Source of the DNA: Mactromeris polynyma
Lineage: Eukaryota; Mollusca; Bivalvia; Venerida; Mactridae
NCBI GenBank assembly: GCA_032209605.1
Contig: JASFXZ010000018.1
Coordinates: 3,475,904-3,539,903, forward strand
Reading direction: 5' to 3'
Length of the DNA: 64,000 nt
In this document: positions 1 through 12,863 of the stretch, piece after piece
Layout: each line of letters opens with the position of its first letter
How positions within the stretch are numbered: position 1 is the stretch's first letter
Made by a program: the position numbers and the translations under genes
The notes under the pieces: generated by a model
Databases searched by the model: none
What the model was told of the DNA's origin: nothing
Seen by the model: only the letters and a program-made list of their open reading frames with translations

Positions 1-3000
1 GGTATTTCGAAAACAAACGGCCCGTTTCAACAAGCTGGACACTACCTAGTCCACTTACTGTAACTAACAATCGGTATTGCTTACCTGAAATGTAAACAGA
101 CACACTAATCAGTTTCATAATATATTATATGTATTGCAAGTACAAATACATTGATAGAACAGTCCATTATTTCCCTTTCTAAATTTAAGCCCTGTCATAA
201 ACATAGTGTAATTATATACTGAAAGGATAAAGCAACGCAGGGTAAACATTTGAGGTGATTTAAAGTGATGTGTTTGATGTTATATATAATATTTTTATAT
301 GAGTATAAAACACATCTTTAATCAACAAATTACCAAAATAGCATTAGATCGCACTGTGAAATCGACTGACTCGTCAGTATCACGTATGCCCCCCTCGCGC
401 ATCTGTCACAACCTTGATTCTCCTGTACATTGTTTTCATCAGTGCATTTATCCTGTTCATGGGGATATTGTTCCACTATTCCAACAATGCAGTCCTGAGT
501 TAGTCGAGTGTAAAGGGGGTTTTCCGACGCCCAATATCCTCCTGTCAAGATCGTCCCACAGATGCAATGGTTTGCGAGAAAGCACGAGTGAGAGGCAGAC
601 CAACGTAAGGACAACGTGCTCGCAGACCAACCTCACGCAATCGACTCTTTACAGTTTTTGGGGTGAATGTGGCGATTATGATTGAATATCGTACTTATAG
701 CGGTTTCAGTGGCAGTAACGTGGCGAATACGCATATGGGCAAGACGAATAGCCGTGTGTTGACGTCGCGACGTTACGCGCGGACGTCCCGATCGCGGTCG
801 GTCGTTAACCCTTCTCGTTTCTCTCAGACGACGGACAATACGTTCTATGGTTGAAACATTCACATCGAACTATATAGCGACCTGTTGTTGCCTTTGACCT
901 TGCATTAGCAATGCAAAAGCCTGACCCCTCTGAACTTCCGTCATTCGTAGCATGATTGCAAGCGCTTGAACTTCAATGTAAATAGCGGAAAATGATGTGA
1001 ACCTGAAGAGTAGCAAGTGGTATGACAAGATGTTTCGCCGAATTTGTAATCATTATTCTTCACGTGTTTTTTTTTGTTGCTTTTTATCACTTTCTCTATG
1101 TGGCACGGTGCATTACACGGTTGAGTCACTGTTGGCACCTGTTTGAGCGCACAGTGACCAATATAGTCGTCTGACCGGTTTTCATAATTTTTGGTCAAGC
1201 GTTTAAATAAATGTAACCCACCGTTTCTTTAGTCTTTCAGTATATATGTACACACCATTCGTTTTTTGTAATTCGGGCGTGTAAGCATAAAGCGTTCTTA
1301 CAATACTGAAATTTGAATCGTTAAAACTTACTAGCAATTAATAGATTACACTTTATAGAGGTGTTAGTTCAAACTTCAAAGTACTCGTGCGTGGTGGTCA
1401 CTCGTAATAACTGTTATCATATCAGATAAAGAAAAGGTACTCTAAACGAGATACAGAAACACTAGCAGCCTTTCACAGACATCCAGGACAAATAGTTTAA
1501 ATATCAAAAAATGGCACAGTGTACGTATTCAATTAACCATTAACTTTCGGACATTATCTCACCGTCAAGGTACAAATAAATTAATTGTTTATCATATTAT
1601 TTACCTAAGAATTACGTCGAAAATAGTCCTTGATGAGTAAAATTAGCCAATCTGAATTTGGAATTTGCTGAATTTGGAATTATATACATGTAATCAAAAC
1701 CATAAAGAGCACTGAGAAGAAGAGCAACTGTTCCTCTTGTCCCCATTGTGTCACTACCCTGTATTTGTGGGGATACACGAAACTCGTCAAAGTGTCTACA
1801 TAGCTTATTAACGGCAAAACTACAACTACAACCCTATATTCTCGTATTGAAGAAATAACACAAAGCTATGTCTATCATCGAACTTCAGATCTAAAACTGC
1901 GTATTATTACTCAAGATGTTCACTTCCCCGAAAACACGTGATTAATCATGAATGGCTCTATATTACGCTTTTATTCTGTAAAGTGGGCACCGAGTCAGAA
2001 ACATACACAATTAAATGATGTGTATTGAATTATACATATCTTCCGTCGGCATGGTATGGTCAATGGCAATAAATGCTTAAAAACAATTTAGTAGGTGATT
2101 CGGTAGCGCTTGAGAATAGGTGGCAACATACTAATTCATACAAACTAGCAATTAATAGATTATCCTTTAAAGGTGATGTAGTTCCATCTTCAAAGAACTT
2201 GTGAGTGATGACAACTGAGCTCTCTCCTTGCACTGTTACGTCCCAAGTATTTGCATCTAATCTAGTAAAGCTCCAATTGCCGTAGTCATACTGCTGGAAA
2301 TATAAACACGCATTGTGTCTAAACTCATTTACGAGGACTGCGAGTACATAATGAATATTGTCAACCCTAAAATACAAGTATTTTCAATTATGAATATGTA
2401 CATAAAATGTGTTCTTCGTTGTGTAAATGTAACGACAGAGGCAGATGTTGTATATAACCTCATGTATGCAAAATTATTGTCTAAATATACCCTTACAATG
2501 GTTGTTATAATCAAAATGAATTCATGTTTCATTAAAGCGTTAGCTCTCCGTTTGTATTCCGGTGATCATTAACTTTTTTTTTCAATTACTAATCATTATT
2601 CATTAACTTTATCGTCAATTTAATATTTACTACTTACGGACGTCAATGGTATGTCCAGGATAGCGATGCTCGTACCATTTGTGTACGTTCCAATTACTGC
2701 TGAACAGTTAGTCAGACGATCGCCTGAAACGAAATCTTGTTGTCAGAAGAATTATTTTGATTACGCAATTATTGCAATGTTATGATAATTAAACGTTTAA
2801 TTACTGAGTCTCTGCTATTGACAAAAAGTGCACGTTCACATGTGTGAAAAGCACGTGTTTTGGAAAAGTATAACAGAAGTACACTGCGTTCACAAATATG
2901 ATTCAAAATATACCATATTATTTAAAATTACGTTATAAGACTTATGGATATCTGACAAAATATAAGGATTGACACAAGACTGAATAACACATCGATACCT

Positions 3001-5225
3001 TACTGTTGGTTGTCTAAGATAAATTTGTAAGTAAAACTTTTCTTTTAACCATTTAATTGGCATGATTTTCTTCGACATTTCTGAGGGATAAAGACAATCT
3101 TGATCATCATATGTCGTCCTAGTGTCTGCGGGACCAAAGAAGGTTTATCATTCTATTCCGCGCCAGGAACGTTCTATCACAGTGTGAGCAGTGCCACAAG
3201 TCAGGAAGATGCGCTACCTCGGACGTTGTGCCCTTCTCGTTTTGCTGTCGCATCCATGATACGATGAGTGCCCTATGATATGGCTCCTTTAGAAACTGCT
3301 ACACGCACAGCTGATCGTTGCTGAGCAACAATCTCCCAGGAGTTGTGGTCGATGACACAGTAGTCGAACCTGTCCCCAGCAGCATATTAATTCACATTCA
3401 CTGTTAGAGTTGGTTCTTAGATAGGGTTTTGCTGGAGTTGGTTGGTACATAAGCTCAGTCTTTTAGTGATGATTGTTCAATCGAAGGTGTTGTATGCCCA
3501 TGTAGTGTTACCTATCATCTGCACAACTGGCATTAATGGCACAATCATCATTGAAGATGAAGTATCTTAGCTTGCTATCATGGCCCTTGCTGAAGCATGA
3601 ATACTTCGCCATATTTCAATATCTGAAGTCTGGATATAAAGTCTGGAGAGCTTCAGTCACCATTGCTGTGAACTTTATGTGGAGCAGTGTAGTAGCCAGC
3701 ACGCAAGATTTAGCCTAGCTGACTATCTTGACGATTATGTCTTGGCATGCTCTCGACTGCTTTTGTGAGTTCAATAAATGTCGTGTAAACCTGGTGCAAT
3801 ATGTTGATTGCATTCTCGCTGATGTGGTAAGGCACATTCATGACGGCATTAAAATGCTCTGCCCTTCTCTCAAGGTTGCGGGATTTTGTGTAAGGAGTGT
3901 TCGTACAACATCACTTGGCAGAGGAGAAGAGCCAGCTGACAGGGTCCATACATTGTTTTGGTGGACTCATAAAAGCGATTCATGTCTTTCTGGACAGCGT
4001 AGCTGAATGTCTGCAGCTTGCTTTCTAACTCAGTGATTAGTACCTCACGTCTGCGTTTGACCTCCAGCAGTTTCGTAATTTTCTCCTCGGTTTAATCCAA
4101 CCAACTAGCATTTCATTAGCATATATATAGGCAATATGGCCAGTCAATTCGTGTATATATGTTTTCGACGTAGCTGTATAATATTGATGTTGACCTACAT
4201 GTTGTCCTCGAAGCACGCAGCTTAAAATCTGACCAATCATTACTCAAGAGGCACCAAACGGGTTTTTAGTAAAATGTGTGAAATATAATCAGTTGGATAT
4301 TCCATCATCTTTTTACGTCATCAATTGTTTACAATCCAGAACGAGGCAGATTTCCCACGGGCACGAATCTAATGAGAAAGCTTCTAGACGATCCAGATCA
4401 CTGACCATCTGTTTTTAAGCGCATGTTTCATTGCAAAACATAAGCATTAATGTTTTGTTAGTTTACATGAAACGATATGTAAGTAAATTGTGTACTGAGT
4501 GTACTTGCAATGACTTTTTGCTTAGGGGCACGTGTGTACGAGAAAACGGTATACATAAAATGACACTGATAAGACAGGTCCATGATTATAGTATCCGAGT
4601 TAATATTGTGTAAGGATTTATTTTTCAACATGTTGCAAAAAACATTATTTCATTTAACGTACCGGAAGACATCTTTCTATCTATGCCGTTTATCTTTTTT
4701 TAAAGATATTTCTTGTTAATAATGAATCAATTAATCGTTAACTTACCGGAAGGCTTAGTCACATTAATAATCGCGGTAGCGTTGAATGTTACCACCCGGA
4801 ATAGCAATCGTTTCATAGTGTCATCAGCAAGCACCGTATAGTTGTGGCCAGTTGGTGATTTATCTACAAATCGAGCAATATCTGCCAATCCATTTGCAGG
4901 ACTTCTCTGTCATAGAAACATGTGTACCATACTTAATAAATTAACAGTCTGTAAATATACATTTCAGTAAATAATAACCATAGCAATAACTCAAGGAAAA
5001 GGTTCGTTAGTTGTTGTAACACTGATTAGTAATAAATTCGATATAAATACATAAAACAGTAGAATATGAATTCACCGCTGTAATTTAAGAAATATTACAA
5101 TATCCGATGAATGGCATAATTATATATAGTTTATTTACATTCAATGTTCACCTGAAATCTGCGGATTACTTCAAAGTGTTTATTTTCAAGAACATGTTGA
5201 TAACCCTGAGCGGTTTCTGAATGAC
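1..5225 (-). CDS. Gene D: VWA7/hemicentin-like membrane protein paralog, 3' part outside the window
   Basis: Five exons are recognised by homology to gene C, in transcript order: 5152-5225 (ends VIRRFQ), 4747-4906 (starts RSPANGLADIARF, contains DDTMKRLLFRV), 2638-2723 (ends ILDIPLTS), 2146-2293 (QYDYGNWSFTRLD...), and a partial exon from 84 down to the window edge (KQYRLLVTVSGLGSVQLV). Lengths 74, 160, 86 and 148 are identical to those of gene C and the phases match. The donor after 2146 is the weak GTTTGT; the others are GTRAGT-like. One Cys (TNCSA) is present, unlike in the other paralogs. The signal-peptide exon is uncertain (see 8283-8340). Introns hold a Tc1 relic and a LINE relic. The 3' half lies to the left of position 1, so completeness and expression cannot be judged. 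Closest paralog here is gene C. Confidence 0.75.
375..953 (-). pseudogene. Tc1-like transposase relic with internal deletion
   Basis: Read on the minus strand from about 953, MLRMTEVQRGQAFALLMQG leads into VNVSTIERIVRRLRE and DRPRSGRPRVTS, which is the paired-like helix-turn-helix head of Tc1 transposases. A stop separates the two parts. After a frame change, VKSRLREVGLRARCPYVG (N-terminal half) is followed soon by ALLE, IKV- and ARGG-type pieces near 375-470 that match the last part of the family. The catalytic DDE core is missing. The relic lies in the intron between two gene D exons and cannot be active. Confidence 0.8.
3180..4030 (-). pseudogene. LINE reverse-transcriptase relic (RTE/jockey-like region before the RT core)
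   Basis: On the minus strand the segment near 3930-4025 reads LQTFSYAVQKDMNRFYES followed by TKTMYGP, a stretch typical of the linker between endonuclease and reverse transcriptase in non-LTR elements. About 100 bases further, in another frame, RRAEHFNAVMNVPYHISENA and TKAVESM follow, which match the next conserved block. Several stops and frame changes are present down to about 3180. It lies in a gene D intron and is dead. Confidence 0.7.
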
Positions 5226-8200
5226 CTAAAATAAAGCAATTAAGTTTCTATTCAATTCATGTTTTACCAACATATCATGTCAATACAATGGGAACTAAAA
5301 CTTATCTACATCATTCACTTGTTGGTACAATAATGATAATGTATATGAAGTGTTTTGATTAGAGATATAGGGGTAAAGTGCAATGTTGGCTAACAACCTA
5401 ACTGGCTAAAGCACCAAATATTGATGCCGACTGTTCAACGCATATGAGGCCATTGAATATCTACGTTTTTCTTAATGTTTATGCTGTCATGTTTTTGTAA
5501 GTACGCGTAATTGCTTTTGTTATTGCAGAATTTGACATACATGATCGTGCGCGAATGTGTTGTATGTGGCGTCCGCTTTAGCATCTTGTTCTCTCTCTTG
5601 ATATGTTAATTTCGACATATTAGCATATTTTCGCTGTTATTTAATTAGGAAAAACGTTAATTTATTCAGATAGCATATAAACATGTCGTGAATTCCGTTC
5701 TTGCTATGCTTTTACGCCCATACTGTCCAGAATATGTTAACAATATTTTATACTTCAGCATATTCATCTACATGCATTGCAAACGAGGGACGTTTTGTTC
5801 TTTATGGTCGACCAGGCCTGTCTAATTTTGAATGTCCCTCCTATATTGAGCAGCAAAAGAACCGTGTCGGTTAAATTATTGTTATTTATTTCGGAAAAAT
5901 ATACAAACTATTCTCATTTGCATTTAACTAATTAATCTTTATATTTGTTTATTAAATTTCATTGGTATATTTTATTAAACAACTCTAAACCTTGGCATTA
6001 TTTTTCTCAGCGTAAAATCGTTGCAACACATTTTTAGTGTAATCACTTGCTCTCTGATAAAGGCGCTGGAAGGATACACAACGTCCCATGTTTCTATATA
6101 ATTCATGTATACGGTGTTGTCATGGTAACTGCCAGACAGCAGAAAATGGTTGATAAACATGTTTGCACTTTTGCTTTAGTACAATTTGATTGTTTTATAT
6201 CAAACCTTAATTCGTATGTATCGAACAGACAACAGCCCCTATCATCTTTATTTATGTAAAACATCGGCCGCATTGAAGGAGAACACACCATTTGTTTGCG
6301 TATTACATGGTGAGAGAATACCACACACATTGCTTCGACGCATCATCACTAACTCTTTGAATTTTTAATCGAACATATTAAACACACATACATATTGCAG
6401 TTAAACTGGTGAGCATACGTGTCGCAAGTAACAAACCATGCCAGCGGGAGACGATTGATGTAGTGATATATCTTACAACAGCAGTAACGTTTTACTTAAG
6501 TGTTTTAAGACCGTGTTTTATTAATGTTTTCGTTATGAGAAGACTACTGGTGTGAAATTATCATCACAAAAACCGCTTGTGCGTTGTATTCGTGTTTATT
6601 GCATGATAACAGATTTGTCATGAACGTCACGCGCGTATATATTTATCGCGTTGGCTTCGTTCTATGATATACTAGATGCATTACCTATCTCCAAATACTT
6701 TTTAGAACGAAAATATACATCAATAATTTGTAAATTCTCACTATACAAGCTTGAATATCTCCAAAGTAAGACACATATGTGCTGAGATTTGATTTTTAAA
6801 CGTATATAGTTTTTATGTCTTCTTGTGCTTTTCGTGTGACTTTGTATACCGCATTATTTTCACTTTTATCGAACTTGGAAGAATGACTTGATTGTTAATC
6901 AAATAGGAGGTTTGAGCTATTTAAAATAATAACCTTTTAGCACTAAAATCGACGTGTATGCCTACTTGCACGTTCCATTTTAGTTTGTGGATGGTGTTAT
7001 ATGGAAGCCGAGTCTAGTTATCAACAGGTGCTACCCTAAGTTTAGCGATGGTCATTAGTTGCACGTAATGTACAATTACTGCTGTTTAAAGCATGTCCAA
7101 AACATGGATTTAGGTTTGTTTAGCCTGCCGGTAATACATTCAGGCAATTTCCTCTCCCTCACGGAGCACTTTCCAGAGCCAAGCTCGTTACGAACTGGCA
7201 TTCATAACAATAAACCAGGAACTAAGGTACAATTGTATGACTTAAAAAAGCAGAATCGCATCGCAGAACTGGACATATTAAAATGAATGGGGCGCAATTG
7301 AAACTAAATTCTTCGAATCGGCTTCGTCATGTATGTTAACATCCTTAATAAGAACCATTACAATGTTTAACCGATTAAAACAATCTTATTGGTGTTCAGA
7401 ACATGCGTGTCTGGTACGACTCTATCGGTGTTAATCATGTGCCTTATATGTGTTATTAGTGTATTGTTTACATGTATGTACTGGTAAAAGCCTGTGTGTC
7501 GAGAAGCCGAGGTGTACTATGTCGTATGTTAGTGTTGTTCTACATTGAGTAATAAATGTATTAAAGCTATAGACAATAAGAAATAATACGCGGAATACAT
7601 TGTCTCTGATTTTGTTGCGTATTCTTTGATCAAATTACAATATGGTTCAGTTTGGCAGTTGAACGCCCACATTCCGTCAATTTAGGACAAGCTCTGTAAT
7701 AGTCCGTATTCAAATGAAATATAAAGTCGAGCAGGACATGCCACACATAAACGGAACTCCCGTATCATAACAAAAGGAGACAATAACATTTTCATACATA
7801 CAAACATGACACATAGAGATTATTATAAATCATTCAAGAGAAAAACACGCGCACAAGACAATGCCTCCCCATACAAACCCCAAGACAACACAAGAAAAAC
7901 ATGAAATAGTGGGTGAAGATAGATACCCCAATTAGAAAAGGCCTGTGACTAAAAAGCCACTATATGTTTACAATTAAGGATATACACCGACTCATACTTA
8001 TTCTACCATCACGCAAATGAACCAGTTGACTTATCAGAAGACACAAGAACTGAATAGTTGCCGTTAAAGACATGACAATGTCGGCATGATACAAACATCA
8101 GACGCCTTCCCTACGTTTCATCAATAATACATTTAAATTAAGTAACATATTCTTACATATTCGTACAAAGACATGACTCGTAAGAGTATTTCACTAAAAG

Positions 8201-8282
8201 AAAATAGCAACAATATCCCTATTAAAAAGACAATTAAATGACGGAATATCATTATAAAGGAAACAATTAATCAAACACGAAC
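5226..8282. other. Putative first intron of gene D; no supported gene
   Basis: AT-rich sequence with only short, unsupported open frames on both strands. I saw no family resemblance. A 36-nt frame ending at a GTAATG site near 6685 was considered as a first exon but ends in a stop. Confidence 0.4.
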
Positions 8283-8340
8283 CTCGGATGCTATCCATTC
8301 CTTTGCATACAATTAAGATAACCGTTATTAAACAAAACAT
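8283..8340 (-). CDS. Possible signal-peptide exon of gene D
   Basis: An ATG at 8340 (minus strand) opens a 19-codon frame, MFCLITVILIVCKGMDSIR plus one base. It has a hydrophobic signal-like core and ends in phase 1, the phase that the gene D exon at 5152-5225 needs. The intron would be about 3 kb, similar to the 2.6 kb first intron of gene C. Against it: the donor is GTTCGT, the peptide is shorter than in the three paralogs (34-37 codons), and no homology to their signal peptides is visible. It is the best candidate I found between 5226 and 15136. Confidence 0.28.
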
Positions 8341-11300
8341 TGTTATTACCAAAATAGTTGTTTGGTTATTGCATATTTGTGTAACCGAATGCGTTTACTT
8401 TGACAAATCGAATGTCAAAGTTATATTTATACATACCGCCGCGTATTACGCAGATATTGCAAAATGATATATTTTATATCATAATTGCTATACCCAATCA
8501 CGATATTCACTACCACGGCGTATTAATAGGATATTCTAGTTCATTCGCTGGTGCGGTTATCTAAATGGTTAACTCAGCCTTTTTTTTTCCGAAAAGCAGA
8601 TTATTGTTTTAAAAGTATTAAATTACACACATTCCCTTTTTTATTCATTATCGTTATGACATGCAGTTTACGTTTTATAGAGAAAACTATATAATGAAAC
8701 TATTTACTAAATACATGATAAAAGTTCATGTTTCATTAATCAACATCATTCTTCTTTGCCTTAACCTCTACTACATTAGAGCAATGCATTTAATAATCGT
8801 TGGTTACGACGGCTCTGACCATAAAAACGAATTACGGTTAAAATACAGTTAGAGATAGAATCTGACGTATGTGTCATTTCTTTACGTACAAGCTATTTTC
8901 ATTCGTGATTACTTTTTCTAATGCAAGTTGTGTTTGCAACTAATAAATTTATGTCTTCTACATCGTCACTAATATGCAAACATGTTTTACCACAGCTTCT
9001 TGTTTGAATAAAAAACACTTGCAAGTATATTTTAAATCCACACATAATTTATTCAGGATAACATGGCACCAAGTTGCAATATAGAGCGGTCAATCATCTT
9101 ATGTAATATAACAATACAATAACTAAAAGAAAAATACGGATGTGGTGAGGTTTGAACCAATAATGAAATATCTTCTTGCGCTTTTACTACTTAACTACCA
9201 TAGCTTAATCGTCTTATTGGAAACTTAATAAATTAATATAACAGGTAGTATAAGTAAAATCTGCACGGCTTAAAAAGAATGAGTCTAAAAGTGAAAGTGT
9301 AGTCCCGGCTCAATTCTCGATTTCTATCTACCATGTGTTCCATATGTTTATAGGTCAATATGTTTTGTCAGTCGCTGACCACCTAAACTATAGTGTACAC
9401 CAGTTTTTAAGTAAAGAAAACATACCAAGATATATTGTTTGGTGGGACACACATTGACGGATCAAGTAAAGTGTGTTGTTTTCTCACGGCAGTAGCAGTA
9501 CTGTTGGATGCAAACACATACCTATTCAAAGGTTTATACTGGATTGAAAAGCACAATAATTGTAATTACGTGAACCTAGAAATCAACCTTTATGTTTGCA
9601 ATGGATCATGAACTGTATGAGATATTTGTTGTTCGTTTATTTACAAACTGATAGTATTGATACGCTGGTTTTGTTCAATAGCGATATAAATGCATTTGTG
9701 TTATTTTATTATTAATGCAATGTTTAAGAAATGTCTGGTGCACGTGACTACATGAAATTTGTTGAATGAACTGATTCTTTCCCTCGGTAACGACTTCAAG
9801 TGGTCAGTAAATGATTTGCGGACTACTGTTTAAACAAAATAATTTATTGTATTGTATTGTACCTCATGAACAGGTTTGCACGTATCAGTTGCTACAGGCA
9901 GGTCACACACGGTTATCTTTCATTGCAATGAGATATTACCATTTCTGTCAAATTGTCATTAAATATGTCGGTACTGACAGAGCAAACAAGATAAAACAGT
10001 TGATAATACCCATTGACGTGTATAATCATCATTTCGGTTTATATGTGTAGTCCATGCATACTATGCTTGTTAAAATAAGCTTCAAGTAGTGTCAATATAT
10101 GTCTTAGAGTGTTTTGATTGATTAGGAACTAGTGTTTGTTCTACTTAAGGCAACAAGATATTTCTTAAATATTTCGTTTGAACACACTATCCACTGGATT
10201 TCAGACGAATGATCTTAATCCATCTATTTACAAATTGACAATTTTCAGAAGTATTCTTTAATACGTATGTATGTAATATGTCATATATGTCGAGAAAAGT
10301 GGCATTTGAATTAAGTTTTGTACACATGATAAGTATCACTATCTTCATCGTGATTGTCATTTAAATACAATGATATCGTATCACGCATATATATATTTAA
10401 ACAGATAGATCTACAACTGTTAATCAAATTTAGTACCTACCAGAAGACGTATAAGTCCTTGCATTTGTTAGCATATGAAACTGCCTGTCAATGTTTGCGA
10501 TAAGCGCACATAAACATACTGGTCAAAACAGCTTATCCGCCAATTTGATGTTTTTATAATCCATATAATATATGACACAACACTTAATGTGAATCGATGA
10601 CGCAGTTGGGACAGGTTCCCATGCACGTTTGCCATTGCACCTCCGCAGTGCCTGATGTTTTGTGGATTTTTGTTTTCCCGGTAGTAAGTGTGGAGAGGCA
10701 TTGCATTGTGTATGTGACTTTCCTTGTATCAACTAAATCTCTCTTTTCATAGATAGTTCATTTCATTTGAATTATAAAAGTTATAGATAAATTCAATATA
10801 AATCAAGGAAAAGAGGTATCAAGAAGATTTCCAGTAATATATTACATTAACAATTGGCGGGTTAGCGCTTCGAACAGTATATATATATATTTCCATACAC
10901 GGACATACATTGAGTATCACAGCAAGCAACGGATGTTTGCAATAAAACATCGAGTTTAGACATTTGAATTGTTCGATTTATTTTAACAATACTAAACAAC
11001 ATTCACAATTGCTTGGTACCAAATACTCCTTGACGTCGGATGTTCGACCATCAGCTATGCCAGTCATGTATCCATCTTAATGTGTTCTATGTTAAATTAA
11101 AGAAATTCGATGAAACAGTATCCGTTGGAATTAACTCGATACGGGCGTTGACATCTCATATATCATAATTATTGGTATGACTTATGTTTGCATCTTTTCC
11201 GTTATGACTGCTCCCATGTAAACGATTATTTTTGACACGAATCTGCTTCGACAAACGATTTAGTATTATTTAGTCTGACTCTATTTAAACCACGCCTCTG

Positions 11301-12863
11301 TCGTATAACTCATGTAGTCATAATAATAAAAACTGGCCACATTTACATGTTTTATTTCTCAGTCATTTCTATGACATGTGACTTTTAAATATAATTTTGA
11401 TATATGTGTACATATGTAACTCTGATCAAATGAATATACTCTGCAACACAATTACCTCCCATTACACAATTGATGAATCGACCTTTTATCTGTTGGTGTA
11501 GTATATTGGTTGCTTACATGCTTTTTTTATATTATCATTATACATGGTAACACAATGAAAGAAGGTAGTAATATTGTACTATGAATCTACTCATTTATTT
11601 ACATGTGTGCAAGTTTGGTTATGTGAACTATATTTTATTATATATAAGCGAAAAGGGCCAAATTGCAAATTGAAACACAACGTAATTGTGGAATAAAATA
11701 AGATTTTGCTATTTTCAAAACATAAAGAACATTTATTTACAAAACGACCGATTTCATTGTTTGCTGAAATAATCAATATACCCTGCCATTGCACAAAGCA
11801 CCTTCTTTTAATAGTTCAATTCTCTTTAAGTTTAATTGTTTTATGGTCATACACCCTTGTGCATCTATTAATAGCATATATATGATTCGGAAACGTGTAC
11901 GGGAAGACCTTCCTTTATAGCATTACGTTAAGGCTGTCTGGTGATTAACACAGAACTCTTCGTCACTCATCTCAAAACTATTTTGGCAAAAATGTGACAT
12001 GCCTGTAATGGCTCCAAGAGCTATGCCTTGATTGTATGCTTATAGAACGTAAGTCAATCCTTAATGGTAATGGTTTATGTCACAATCACACTTTTCATTC
12101 TTTTTTCATATGTCTTAATTAGAGAAATATACGACCCTTGTGGCAACACGTTCAGTTGTATGGATTCGGCGAATCCCGATACTGTAATACTTGTAGAAAT
12201 CATAATCGGAATATGTTTAATAAATGGAATTGTACAACTGGATAGAATATCATCTGCCGAATTTATCATTTGTTTTGTCAAAAGTCCGTCCCAAAAGAAA
12301 TGCGAGTCTATATTACTCAGATTGGTAATTGCTTAACTTATATTCGTGGTATCATAGTATACAAGTACACTTACGAATATACCTTGTTATGTAGCGAACG
12401 CATGTTGAGACACTGAATGTTGTCCTTATTCAGAATTTGTCCGACATAATTGCCTATGTCTGTTTGCTTTTCATGAATAACAATTGTAGTATGGAGTAAA
12501 CAGAAGATCATCGATAACAGTCACGTATATAAATACGGGAAAAACATTTACACCAATAGTAACTCAGGAACGTTGACAGAAGACAGGGCGAGTCATTCAA
12601 TTGTAAATATGAAATAAGATGACCGGATAACGATGTCACAACAAGAACAAACATCTGTACCATGTAAGAGCATGTACATTAACAGGTTATACAAATTACC
12701 AGCGTGTCTTATATACATAACCAGATGGAAAATACTATAGATTTATAAAAATAAATAAATAATTCATGAAGCGACAACAGTGCAGAGTTCGAAACTTCGA
12801 CTATACCTTACACACCCGGGCATGTCTACATGTCCATTTTAGGCTACCAACAGTCAAGTTGAA
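8341..12863. other. Intergenic DNA between genes D and C
   Basis: No supported gene. It holds one dispersed-repeat copy (10600-10733), a short TA run near 10880, and scattered short open frames. A tRNA-like B-box on the minus strand near 9145 (GGTTCAAACC) may mark an old SINE. Confidence 0.4.
10600..10733 (-). repeat. Dispersed repeat family R1, copy
   Basis: Minus-strand copy: CACATACACAATGCAATGCC, then TCTCCACACTTACTACCGGG. It matches the plus-strand type copy at 26333 in order and spacing. Confidence 0.6.

Noticed and set aside
9130..9160. Possible tRNA gene on the minus strand
   Set aside because: Only a B-box-like GGTTCAAACC is seen; the acceptor and anticodon stems do not pair.
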